From positions 1 to 6,048 of the forward strand of contig CABUWA010000121.1 in NCBI GenBank assembly GCA_902495085.1: 6,048 nt of DNA, written 5' to 3'. The notes beneath the pieces were generated by a model. It was not told the origin of the DNA. It saw nothing but the letters and a program-made list of their open reading frames with translations, and did not search any database. The translations under genes were made by a program, and so were the position numbers. This stretch comes from an uncultured Collinsella sp. (GTDB lineage: Bacteria > Actinomycetota > Coriobacteriia > Coriobacteriales > Coriobacteriaceae). Positions within the stretch are counted from its first letter, which is position 1, and each line of letters opens with the position of its first letter. This document shows positions 1 to 6,048 of the stretch, piece by piece.

Positions 1-75
1 TGTGCGCTCCACATCCATAATCCGACAAATAGGCCCAATGCATGCACATTAGAACCGTATATAGTCGAAAGTATA

Positions 76-126
76 CCCCGAGCGAGCGCAAACGACCGAA
101 TTCGGGCCATCTTAACGCCCCGAGCG
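76..126. repeat. Direct repeat CCCCGAGCG, two copies 42 bp apart
   Basis: The nine-base word CCCCGAGCG occurs exactly at 76-84 and 118-126. The start-to-start distance of 42 bp is four helical turns, so both copies would face the same side of the DNA. The second copy lies inside the spacer of the candidate promoter (112-140). It could be an operator, perhaps for autoregulation by the downstream WYL proteins, but that is inference; in GC-rich DNA a nine-base repeat can also arise by chance. Nearby 96-105 (CCGAATTCGG) is a perfect 10-bp palindrome. The rest of 1-199 shows no gene or terminator. Confidence 0.3.
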
Positions 127-140
127 GACAAGGATATAGC
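112..140 (+). promoter_or_regulatory. Candidate sigma-70-type promoter for the WYL regulator pair
   Basis: TTAACG (112-117) matches four of six bases of the -35 consensus and TATAGC (135-140) four of six of the -10, with a 17-base spacer. It would start transcription near 147, giving a leader of about 50 bases before the ATG at 200. TAAAAT (159-164) is a better -10 match but has no reasonable -35. This is a pattern match by eye only, and other starts in 1-199 are possible. Confidence 0.35.
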
Positions 141-190
141 CTAATCTCCATATCGGACTAAAATCATGGCAGCAAACCACCTTCTCATGC

Positions 191-195
191 GAGGA
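191..195 (+). promoter_or_regulatory. Ribosome binding site of the first WYL gene
   Basis: GAGGA lies four bases before the ATG at 200. The spacing is a little short, but this is the only good Shine-Dalgarno match here and it supports the ATG at 200. Confidence 0.55.
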
Positions 196-199
196 CTCT

Positions 200-1222
200 A
201 TGACGGCAAGCGACACGACCGAGACAATTAAAAAGGGAAATTCGGAGCCCAGTTTCGATAAAACGGCTCAGCGCATCCTCAATCTTTTCTTTGTGCTCAA
301 TAGCTCCCCCGAACCGCTGACGACCGAGCAGATCGTCTTGGATTCTGACCTGGGATATGGCTCGGGCAATATCGACTCGGATAAGCGCAAGTTTCGACGC
401 GATCGTGACAAACTGCTCGAACGCGGCATCTTAATCAAGGAGGTTCGCCCCACCGGCGCGCAGGAGACCGAGGAAAGCTCGTGGACAATCGACCGCGAGC
501 ACACGTTTGCGGCAGGCGGCCTCATTACCGCAGACGACGCCGATATCCTGCTCAACGCCATCGACCAGACACTAGCGGCCGGCTCATCCACTTTTGCCGC
601 ACCGCTTGCCGATATTCGCTCCAAGATTGCCTATCTCACCGGCAGGACGACGGCGGACGAAGCACCGATCAGCCGCTCTCCCACCGTCGATGCGGTATGG
701 AGCGCCTTTGCCGATCGATGCGCGCTGCGATTTTTATATCAGAACGGACGCGGCGAGCAGAAAGAACGTACCGTCTGCGTCTACGGCATGTTCGAGCGCG
801 AGGGCGTGGCGTACTTCTGCGGCCTCGACAACGTCACCGACGACATCAGGACATTCCGCTGCGACCGTATCGTTCGCGCTTGGCGTCCTTCGAAGGCCTA
901 CGTCATCCCCGCGAACTTCAATCTCAACGACTATCTGTTCTTTGAATTCGATTTTGCCGACCGACCGCCCGTTGCAGCCACGTTCTCGTTCGCCCCTCAG
1001 ACGCAGATCGATATGATCAACGGCCTCACGCGTGGGCGAGGTGAGCTCGCACACACCGATGCAGGATGGACCTGGACCGTTGACGTGCGCGACCTTGAAG
1101 CCGCCGCCTCATTTTGCATGGCCCACGCCATGGACGGCATGAGGCCCGTGGCCCCCAAATCGCTCAAACAGGCGTGGAACCACCTCATTGAAAGGACGGT
1201 GCACGAGCATGCCCGTGCGTAA
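200..1222 (+). CDS. WYL-domain winged-helix transcriptional regulator (PafB-like position)
   Basis: A 340-residue probable DNA-binding regulator of the WYL family. Residues about 21-79 look like a winged helix-turn-helix: a helix beginning KTAQRILNLFFVL, then the TTEQIV segment and a basic stretch KRKFRRDRDKLLERG. Residues about 164-232 form the WYL domain, seen in CALRFLY, the strand VAYFCGLD (203-210) and RTFRCDRI (217-224), which match the family pattern of a hydrophobic strand followed by RxFRxDRI. The name-giving W-Y-L triplet is here A-Y-F. Residues about 255-335 resemble the C-terminal extension (WCX) of such proteins. In the family, WYL domains sense ligands, including single-stranded DNA in some members. 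The next gene is a second WYL protein overlapping by 14 bases, an arrangement and size like pafB-pafC (PafB is about 330 residues). No membrane segment or signal peptide is seen, so it should be cytoplasmic. The family is well supported; orthology to PafB is inference. Confidence 0.85.
   Translation: MTASDTTETIKKGNSEPSFDKTAQRILNLFFVLNSSPEPLTTEQIVLDSDLGYGSGNIDSDKRKFRRDRDKLLERGILIKEVRPTGAQETEESSWTIDREHTFAAGGLITADDADILLNAIDQTLAAGSSTFAAPLADIRSKIAYLTGRTTADEAPISRSPTVDAVWSAFADRCALRFLYQNGRGEQKERTVCVYGMFEREGVAYFCGLDNVTDDIRTFRCDRIVRAWRPSKAYVIPANFNLNDYLFFEFDFADRPPVAATFSFAPQTQIDMINGLTRGRGELAHTDAGWTWTVDVRDLEAAASFCMAHAMDGMRPVAPKSLKQAWNHLIERTVHEHARA
1191..1196 (+). promoter_or_regulatory. Ribosome binding site deciding the start of the second WYL gene
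   Basis: AAAGGA sits 12 bases before the ATG at 1209 and inside the end of the upstream gene. A longer reading from TTG at 1188 would place this site after the start codon, which argues for ATG 1209. The spacing is rather long, so the assignment is moderate. Confidence 0.45.
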
Positions 1223-2126
1223 ACTCACCAGCGAGCAGAGGCTCTCGCGTGCCATCGACATCATGGAGGCCCTCTACGCCGCCGGCGAGAGCGGCATGAC
1301 ACGAACCGATATTTGCAGTCGCTTTGACATCACGGGGGTATCGCTCGACGAGATTCTCGAGATTGTCTCGACGCTCGCTGATCGAGAATCGGGCGCGCGC
1401 ATCATCTGCGAATGCCGCGGCGAGCGTGTGGTCCTCACCGGTGACGCCGGGCGTGTGCTACCGCTGCGCCTGAGTGCCGCCGAGGGCGCTGTGCTCAACC
1501 ACGAACTTGAATCGTTGGGGATCGAGCCGCAGACGGCGGCTCGGATTCGATCTGCTCTTCTACCCGAAGAGCTCGGCTATAACCAGCGCGTCTTTGACAC
1601 CGTCAACCACGGGTCGCACTGGCAGCAGCTGAGCTGCGCCATTCAGGACGGCGTTCGCTGCCGCATCTCATATCGCTCGATGGACGATGCACGGCCACGC
1701 GAGCGTCTGGTCGACCCCTTGCGCATTACGGTAAACGGCGACCAAACATACCTGATTGCCTGGGACATCGCAGTCGATGAACAGCGCACCTATCGCATGG
1801 ATAAAATCGAGGGACTCACCTTGACGGAAGACTCCGTCGTGTCTCACGCACCGGATGTCGCATCCCTCCACGATTCCCTTGCCCGGACGCAGCGTGGCGC
1901 AAAGCTCCTGATGCCATTCGATATGGCGGAACATCTGGACTGGGCCGGCATCACCCTAATCGAGCGCAGCGGGACAGACACGGCAACGGTAACCGTGCAT
2001 TACGGCTCCGAGCGTTGGCTACTGAGCCAGGTAATCGCAGCGGGCGGAGCCATCCGCATCTTGGATGACCCCGCCCTGTCAAAGCGTCTGTGCGATATGG
2101 CAAAAACCCTCGTCTGTCCGCTTTAG
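1209..2126 (+). CDS. WYL-domain winged-helix transcriptional regulator (PafC-like position)
   Basis: A 305-residue second regulator of the pair. Numbering from ATG 1209, residues about 9-60 form a predicted winged helix (RLSRAIDIMEALYAAG, then TRTDICSRFDITGVSLDEI). The stretch LPLRLSAAEGAVLNHELESLG (84-104) resembles the linker that precedes the WYL domain in PafC-type proteins. The WYL domain spans about 137-205: CRISYRS, then TYLIAWD (180-186, with W replaced by T) and RTYRMDKI (193-200), the counterpart of RxFRxDRI. A C-terminal WCX-like region fills the rest. A TTG at 1188 would add seven residues, but the ATG start has a Shine-Dalgarno, gives a natural N-terminus (MPVRKLT) and is preferred. 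It overlaps the upstream gene by 14 bases, so the two are probably co-translated and may act as a heterodimer as PafB and PafC do. Its stop overlaps that of the convergent dinG. Target genes cannot be read from the sequence. Confidence 0.85.
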   Translation: MPVRKLTSEQRLSRAIDIMEALYAAGESGMTRTDICSRFDITGVSLDEILEIVSTLADRESGARIICECRGERVVLTGDAGRVLPLRLSAAEGAVLNHELESLGIEPQTAARIRSALLPEELGYNQRVFDTVNHGSHWQQLSCAIQDGVRCRISYRSMDDARPRERLVDPLRITVNGDQTYLIAWDIAVDEQRTYRMDKIEGLTLTEDSVVSHAPDVASLHDSLARTQRGAKLLMPFDMAEHLDWAGITLIERSGTDTATVTVHYGSERWLLSQVIAAGGAIRILDDPALSKRLCDMAKTLVCPL

Positions 2127-5017
2127 CGCCGCCGCTCGTGGCGTGCACGCCACAGCTGCAGATAGTGCCCGATCTGCGCCGATTCGATGCGCTGGTAGGA
2201 GCTCGTGGGCAGCGACGTTAAGAACTTCTTTCCGTAGCCCTTCGTCACCAGGCGCGGGTCGGCCAGAATCAGCACGCCGCAATCGGTCGACGAGCGGATA
2301 AGGCGGCCGGCCGCCTGCTTGACCTCGAGCACCGCCTCGGGCAGCGAATAGCGCGCCCAAGCGCGGTCTTCGCGCAGGTTGCGCTCGCACGAGAGCGGGT
2401 CCGTGGGGCTCGAGAACGGCAGCTTGGGAATGATGACGCAGCGCAGCGTCTCGCCGCTGGCGTCGAATCCCTCCCAGAAGGCCTTAAGAGCAAAAAGCGA
2501 CGAGGTCGGCTCGTTGATAAACCGGTCGCGCAGGCGACGAGGAGATGAGTTGCGCTGCTGGCAGTTGAGCTCCAGACCCGCACGGGCCATTTTGGGCTCA
2601 ACGCGGGCGTACAGGTCTTCCATGTCGCGCCGATTGGTGAACAGTGTGAGCACCGATCCGCCCATGGCAAGATGGGCGTCGACCAGCACGCGCTCGAGCG
2701 CCGTAAGATAGCTCTCACGATCCCGCGGATCGGGGATATCGCCCGCAACGACTACAGCCATGTTCGAATCGAAGTCGTAGCTCGAGTCCAAGTGCAACGA
2801 TGAGGATGTTGAAGCACCGATGCGATCGAGGCCGACCGCGTGGTTAAAGTGTTCAAAGCTTTTGGACACCGTCATGGTCGCCGAGGCAAAGATAGCCGTG
2901 TGAACCTCGGGCAACCACTCGGTTGCCAAGGCCTCGCCAATGTCGATGCGCTCTGCGGTCATTGACTCTCCGCCGGCACGCAACCTGCGATTGACCTGCA
3001 GCGAATACACGTAGTGTTCATCGGTGCCGTCGATGATGAGTTTGAGGTTCTCGGCCAGCTCGTGTAGGCGGCGCGAGATATCGCCCAGGTCGACAACAAC
3101 CTCGGGCTTGTCGGCGGCGACGGCCTGCACCAGCGCGTCGACGCTCTTGTCAGCTTGTTCCAATGCATCGATGGCAGCGTAGGCCGACTGTAAGAAATCA
3201 TGCCAGTCGTCAGATTCGCGCAACTCGGGGCCAATCCATAGATTGGCATTGTCATAACCCCCACGGGCACGGCGGCCGAGCTCGCGAACGCCATCGAACA
3301 CGTCGGCGATTGCCATGCTCGCGCGCGCAACCGTCGACGTCGCCTTGGCAGTAAGGCCCAGATAGAGCGTAGAGCCCTCGGAGGTTGCCAAATCACGGGA
3401 AACCTGGCTTAGCGCACCGGTGCTCGAGCCACCCAGGCGCTCAAACAGAACGCGTGATTCGTCCGCCGACACCACGCGCGCCCACTGACGGCGCGCCTCG
3501 CGCTCGATAGAATGAGCCTCGTCGATTACCCAATGACGAATCGGAGGCAAAATCCTGCCCTCGGCCGCAACATTGCGGAACAGCAGGGAATGGTTGGTGA
3601 CCACCACGTCGGCATGCGCCGCACGACGGCGAGCGCCGTGGACCAAGCATTTTTCAGGGAAAAACGGGCAGAGGCGACGAGCACACTCGCGCGAGGCCGT
3701 CGTAAAGTCGGGGCGGTTGACGCTGCGCCACCGAATGCCAAGCGAGTCGAGGTCGCCATCGGCTGATTGGCAGACGTACGCCATAATGACCGCGACCGCC
3801 GTGAGTGTGTCCGCCGGATCGCGCTTGGTGGTAATCTCGACCTGGCCGCGGCTCATGCGCTCAAGCTTGCGCAGGCACGGATAGTGGTCATACCCCTTGA
3901 GAGCACAAAATGACAGACCACCGTCCAGTTGCTCGGCAAGTTTTGGCAGCTCATGGTACATGAGCTGGTCGGCAAGATTGTTCGATTTGGTCGCAATACC
4001 AACCGTGATGTTGTTACGGCGTGCTGCCTCGGCAAAAGGCACCAGATAGGCCATCGATTTGCCGACGCCTGTGCCCGCCTCAATTACACGATGAGTGCCC
4101 GTGACCAGCGCATCGCGGACCTCGAGCGCCATCGCGATCTGCTCATCACGCGGCTCGTAAGTGGGATACATGCGATTGACCAGGCCACCCGGCGCATAGT
4201 CTGCCTCAATCTCCTCACGACTCGGCATCTTGAGGACCGGTAGTTCGTCGGCGTCCACCCGATCGTCGGCGCGATCGGCCTTGAGAACGTCAGCACGAGC
4301 GGCGCTGAGAGAGAAGATAGAACCAGGGTTCTGCCCTGCCAAGAATGAGAAGATAGGACGATAGGACCAAGGCACGTCCGGATGCATGTCGGCTAGGCGC
4401 GCCATGAGGCCCTGGGGCAAGTCGGTGAGCGCCACGAGCAACACGCGCCATACGCCGCACAGGGCGTCGACGTCGGCATTGGCACGGTGTGATACCGAGT
4501 CACAGCCAAACAGATCGGCCATAAAAGACAGCTTGTGCGAGGCCAGGCGCGGTAGCGCGATGCGCGACAGCGCCAGCGAATCGATCCAAATATCGCTCAC
4601 GTTGACGCCGCCTTTGACCGACTCGATAAACGAGCGGTCGAACGTGGCGTTATGTGCGATCACCGGGCAACCACCGACAAAATCGGCGAGAGCGGCGACG
4701 GCCTCAACGGCCGACGGGGCATCTGCCACGTCGGCATTTGTAATGCTCGTGAGCTCGGTAATCTCGGCGGGAATCAGCTGCTTGGGATGCACGAAGGTAT
4801 CGAAACGGTCGACGATCTCGCGGCCCGAAAGACGGGCCGCCGAGATCTCGATCAGCTCATTGTCCTGCACCGAAAGACCTGTGGTCTCGGTATCGAGGAC
4901 AATCACATCTTCCTCGATAAGGCCAAAGGACTGCGTTTTGGCGCGTTCGGCTAGCGTGGCATAGGAGTCGATGACAAACTGCGGCGTTCCTGACGAAACC
5001 GCGTCCTCGATTAGCAT
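2123..5017 (-). CDS. dinG: DinG-type helicase with N-terminal DEDDh 3'-5' exonuclease
   Basis: A 964-residue two-part DNA repair enzyme. The N-terminal DnaQ-like exonuclease (about 35-195) has all DEDDh residues visible: D42 and E44 in LDTETTGL, D127 in HNATFD, and H177 and D182 in HRANAD. A linker (about 200-275) leads to an XPD/DinG-like superfamily 2 helicase: Q-motif-like YEPRDEQ (287-293), Walker A EAGTGVGKS (313-321), DEAH box VIDEAH (497-502), motif III SATM (712-715), FWEGFD (847-852) and motif VI QAAGRLIRS (901-909). Between Walker A and DEAH lie C381, C445, C450 and C457, with the spacing expected of the 4Fe-4S cysteines of E. coli DinG, followed by ADVVVTNHSLL. The family unwinds DNA 5'-3' and clears R-loops, D-loops and blocked forks. 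The Firmicute fusion proteins that share the exonuclease (the S. aureus one is characterised) lack the cluster and act as nucleases, so this copy seems to keep both activities. The ATG at 5017 overlaps the ddl end by seven bases with only a weak Shine-Dalgarno, suggesting coupling. Expected to be cytoplasmic. Confidence 0.93.
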   Translation of the reverse strand: MLIEDAVSSGTPQFVIDSYATLAERAKTQSFGLIEEDVIVLDTETTGLSVQDNELIEISAARLSGREIVDRFDTFVHPKQLIPAEITELTSITNADVADAPSAVEAVAALADFVGGCPVIAHNATFDRSFIESVKGGVNVSDIWIDSLALSRIALPRLASHKLSFMADLFGCDSVSHRANADVDALCGVWRVLLVALTDLPQGLMARLADMHPDVPWSYRPIFSFLAGQNPGSIFSLSAARADVLKADRADDRVDADELPVLKMPSREEIEADYAPGGLVNRMYPTYEPRDEQIAMALEVRDALVTGTHRVIEAGTGVGKSMAYLVPFAEAARRNNITVGIATKSNNLADQLMYHELPKLAEQLDGGLSFCALKGYDHYPCLRKLERMSRGQVEITTKRDPADTLTAVAVIMAYVCQSADGDLDSLGIRWRSVNRPDFTTASRECARRLCPFFPEKCLVHGARRRAAHADVVVTNHSLLFRNVAAEGRILPPIRHWVIDEAHSIEREARRQWARVVSADESRVLFERLGGSSTGALSQVSRDLATSEGSTLYLGLTAKATSTVARASMAIADVFDGVRELGRRARGGYDNANLWIGPELRESDDWHDFLQSAYAAIDALEQADKSVDALVQAVAADKPEVVVDLGDISRRLHELAENLKLIIDGTDEHYVYSLQVNRRLRAGGESMTAERIDIGEALATEWLPEVHTAIFASATMTVSKSFEHFNHAVGLDRIGASTSSSLHLDSSYDFDSNMAVVVAGDIPDPRDRESYLTALERVLVDAHLAMGGSVLTLFTNRRDMEDLYARVEPKMARAGLELNCQQRNSSPRRLRDRFINEPTSSLFALKAFWEGFDASGETLRCVIIPKLPFSSPTDPLSCERNLREDRAWARYSLPEAVLEVKQAAGRLIRSSTDCGVLILADPRLVTKGYGKKFLTSLPTSSYQRIESAQIGHYLQLWRARHERRR
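2138..2153. other. Perfect 16-bp palindrome just past the convergent stop codons
   Basis: GTGGCGTGCACGCCAC is its own reverse complement and could fold in RNA as a 6-bp GC-rich stem with a TGCA loop. It lies 12 bases after the plus-strand stop at 2126 and within the last codons of dinG. There is no T-run on either side, so it is not a canonical intrinsic terminator. It could slow polymerase or protect the 3' end of the WYL transcript, or it may be chance. Confidence 0.3.
2301..2316. other. Perfect 16-bp palindrome in the motif VI codons of dinG
   Basis: AGGCGGCCGGCCGCCT is self-complementary throughout. It encodes part of QAAGRL in helicase motif VI, so conserved residues combined with GC-rich codons may fully explain it. 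No separate function is claimed. Confidence 0.3.
4814..4847. other. Long inverted repeat (hairpin) inside the dinG exonuclease coding region
   Basis: Bases 4814-4827 pair with 4833-4847 over 14 base pairs, with one unpaired C at 4841 and a five-base loop (4828-4832). Most pairs are G-C. In the dinG message it falls in the codons for about residues 57-68, between the first and second exonuclease motifs. The outer arm contains CGAGATCTCG (4841-4850), itself a 10-bp palindrome. No T-run follows, so it is not a standard terminator. Confidence 0.5.
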
Positions 5018-5976
5018 GCAATGCCCGCTCGACGAAGGCCCATACGGATTAGGCTGTCACAGACCTGCGGGAACGTTATGTCGTCGGTGTGGCGGATCTC
5101 ATCCGGATACAGCGACGTATCGGTCATGCCGGGAATGGTATTGGTCTCGAGGATAACGGGGCCGTCCTCACTCACGATAAAGTCGCTGCGCGAGATACCC
5201 AGGCAACCGAGAGCCTTGTGAGCGGCACAGGCAAGCTCCTGAGCACGAGCGTAATTCTCGGGCGAAATCTGCGCCGGAATGCGATGGATGTCTGTAGGGT
5301 CGACATATTTCACGTCCAGATCGTAGAACTCGCAGTCCTCGGGCTTACGGATCTCGACAATCGGCAGAGCGCGCACGTCATCCTCGCCGTATACGCCAAC
5401 GGTGATCTCGGTACCCTCGATGCACTTCTCGACCAGCACTTTGTCGCCGTACTCAAACGCCTTGGCGATTGCCGCGGGCAGCTCGGAGGGCTCATGGACC
5501 AGGGAAATGCCATAGCTGGAACCGTTGACGGCCGGCTTCACAAAGCAGCGCTCGCCACAAACCTCGACGATATGATCGATATCGACTTCATCGCCCACCT
5601 CGAGCGCGAGGCCGGGGGCAATGGGAATGCCCGCCTTGGCGTACAGGAGCTTAGAGACCTCCTTGTCGGCACCGCAGGCGCTGGCAAGCACGCCCGAGGC
5701 CGTGTAGGGGATACCAAGGGTCTCCATGGCACCCTGCATGGCGCCATCCTCACCGCCGGCGCCGTGCATGGCGATAAACGCCACATCGAAACCGCCAGTC
5801 GCCATGGTTACCATAAAGTCATCAGCGGCCGTGTCGAGCAGCTCCACCGAGGTGTAGCCGGCTTCCTTCAGTGCCACTACAACGTTCTTTCCCGAATTGA
5901 GCGAGATCTCGCGCTCAGCGGAATGACCACCCGCCAAGACCGCTACGTGCATGTTCTCTAGGCTTTTACCCGGCAT
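5011..5976 (-). CDS. ddl: D-alanine--D-alanine ligase
   Basis: A 321-residue ATP-grasp ligase joining two D-alanines to give the dipeptide that MurF adds to the peptidoglycan precursor; cytoplasmic. Family motifs appear in order: AGGHSAEREISLNSG (15-29, with the substrate-binding E21), HGAGGEDG (71-78), GIPYTASGV (88-96), FVKPAVNGSSYGIS (145-158), the adenine-side VEKCIEGTE (182-190), the omega loop FYDLDVKYVD (217-226), and SRSDF with R263 and D265, followed by ETNTIPGMT (277-285, metal-binding E277 and N279). The omega-loop K-Y pair is that of D-Ala-D-Ala ligases; the EKG segment of VanA-type D-lactate ligases is absent. Two positions differ from the commonest form: YTASG for YTGSG, and GSSYGIS for GSSVGIS. 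The length is normal. The start is fixed by AGGAGG nine bases upstream; the internal Met at residue 9 lacks such a site. Nine cysteines, including the last residue, are more than usual. The stop lies inside the start of dinG, so the two form an operon. Confidence 0.95.
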   Translation of the reverse strand: MPGKSLENMHVAVLAGGHSAEREISLNSGKNVVVALKEAGYTSVELLDTAADDFMVTMATGGFDVAFIAMHGAGGEDGAMQGAMETLGIPYTASGVLASACGADKEVSKLLYAKAGIPIAPGLALEVGDEVDIDHIVEVCGERCFVKPAVNGSSYGISLVHEPSELPAAIAKAFEYGDKVLVEKCIEGTEITVGVYGEDDVRALPIVEIRKPEDCEFYDLDVKYVDPTDIHRIPAQISPENYARAQELACAAHKALGCLGISRSDFIVSEDGPVILETNTIPGMTDTSLYPDEIRHTDDITFPQVCDSLIRMGLRRAGIAC

Positions 5977-5985
5977 GGGCAGACT

Positions 5986-5991
5986 CCTCCT
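5986..5991 (-). promoter_or_regulatory. Strong Shine-Dalgarno of ddl
   Basis: The minus strand reads AGGAGG within GAGGAGGAG, nine bases before the ATG at 5976. This is the best ribosome binding site in the window and fixes the ddl start. Confidence 0.8.
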
Positions 5992-6016
5992 CTATAATTT
6001 CTGCAGCTGATACCAT

Positions 6017-6046
6017 ATTGTAGCGATACCCTCTACGTTTCCCCAA
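6017..6046 (-). promoter_or_regulatory. Candidate promoter of the ddl-dinG operon
   Basis: On the minus strand TACAAT (6022-6017) matches five of six -10 bases. TTGGGG (6046-6041) is a weak -35 with three matches at 18 bases spacing. Transcription would start near 6010, leaving a leader of about 34 bases that contains the Shine-Dalgarno. No riboswitch or LexA-type box is apparent in 5977-6048, but the window ends here and upstream elements may be cut off. Confidence 0.4.
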
Positions 6047-6048
6047 AA

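Noticed and set aside
37..50. Inverted repeat AATG-CATGCA-CATT as an operator
   Set aside because: Short, far from the proposed promoter and unrelated to the other repeats; it could easily be chance.
594..1016. Plus-strand frames of 140 and 154 codons inside the first WYL gene
   Set aside because: Arginine- and proline-rich out-of-frame translations typical of shadow frames; the WYL frame carries the family motifs.
1188..1208. TTG start adding seven residues to the second WYL protein
   Set aside because: The Shine-Dalgarno-like AAAGGA would lie after this codon, and the added residues have no family likeness; ATG 1209 fits better.
4386..4964. A 192-codon open frame on the plus strand, antisense to the dinG exonuclease region
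   Set aside because: Serine- and arginine-rich composition with no recognisable motif, fully covered by conserved dinG coding sequence.
5089..5961. A 290-codon open frame on the plus strand, antisense to ddl
   Set aside because: It lies wholly within ddl, whose motifs are unmistakable, and its translation shows no domain I recognise. Long antisense frames are common in GC-rich genes.
5011..5976. VanA-type D-Ala-D-lactate ligase (vancomycin resistance)
   Set aside because: The omega loop has the K-Y pair of D-Ala-D-Ala ligases and lacks the EKG segment, and no vanH, vanX or vanS/R homologue is next to it.
5977..6048. SOS box or PafBC-type motif upstream of ddl-dinG
   Set aside because: By eye I find neither the Gram-positive CGAAC-N4-GTTCG pattern nor a RecA-NDp-like motif; the region may also be cut by the window edge.

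Overview
The window is a GC-rich, gene-dense bacterial chromosome segment with four genes in two converging pairs. I see no mobile element, RNA gene, CRISPR array or other sign of an accessory region. A tandem pair of WYL-domain regulators and a DinG that joins an exonuclease to an XPD-like helicase suggest a high-GC Gram-positive. The gut anaerobe class Coriobacteriia (for example Collinsella or relatives) is my best guess, but it rests on impression and not on a marker gene.

Layout. Bases 1-199 are a non-coding leader with a candidate promoter and a short direct repeat. On the plus strand come two overlapping genes, 200-1222 and 1209-2126, each with an N-terminal winged helix-turn-helix followed by a degenerate WYL domain. 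Their order, sizes and co-translation resemble the actinobacterial PafB/PafC pair. On the minus strand, reading from the right edge, ddl (5976-5011, D-alanine--D-alanine ligase) has a strong Shine-Dalgarno and a candidate promoter. It is followed with a 7-base overlap by dinG (5017-2123). The two pairs meet tail to tail at 2123-2126, where their stop codons overlap and no canonical terminator is visible.

How the genes may work together. Ddl makes the D-Ala-D-Ala dipeptide for peptidoglycan, and DinG-type enzymes unwind or degrade DNA during repair and the resolution of replication blocks. The overlap suggests joint transcription and translational coupling, not a shared pathway. The WYL pair is probably a heteromeric or fused-like transcription factor. 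In mycobacteria PafBC controls a LexA-independent DNA-damage response, so its position opposite a DNA-repair helicase is suggestive, but nothing in the sequence proves regulation.

The points most worth a second look are these: DinG has both an intact DEDDh exonuclease site and all four presumptive iron-sulfur cysteines; the WYL signatures are altered in both regulators; a long hairpin lies inside the dinG exonuclease coding region; and the convergent stop codons overlap next to a perfect palindrome. I find no convincing evidence of a wholly new biological system here.
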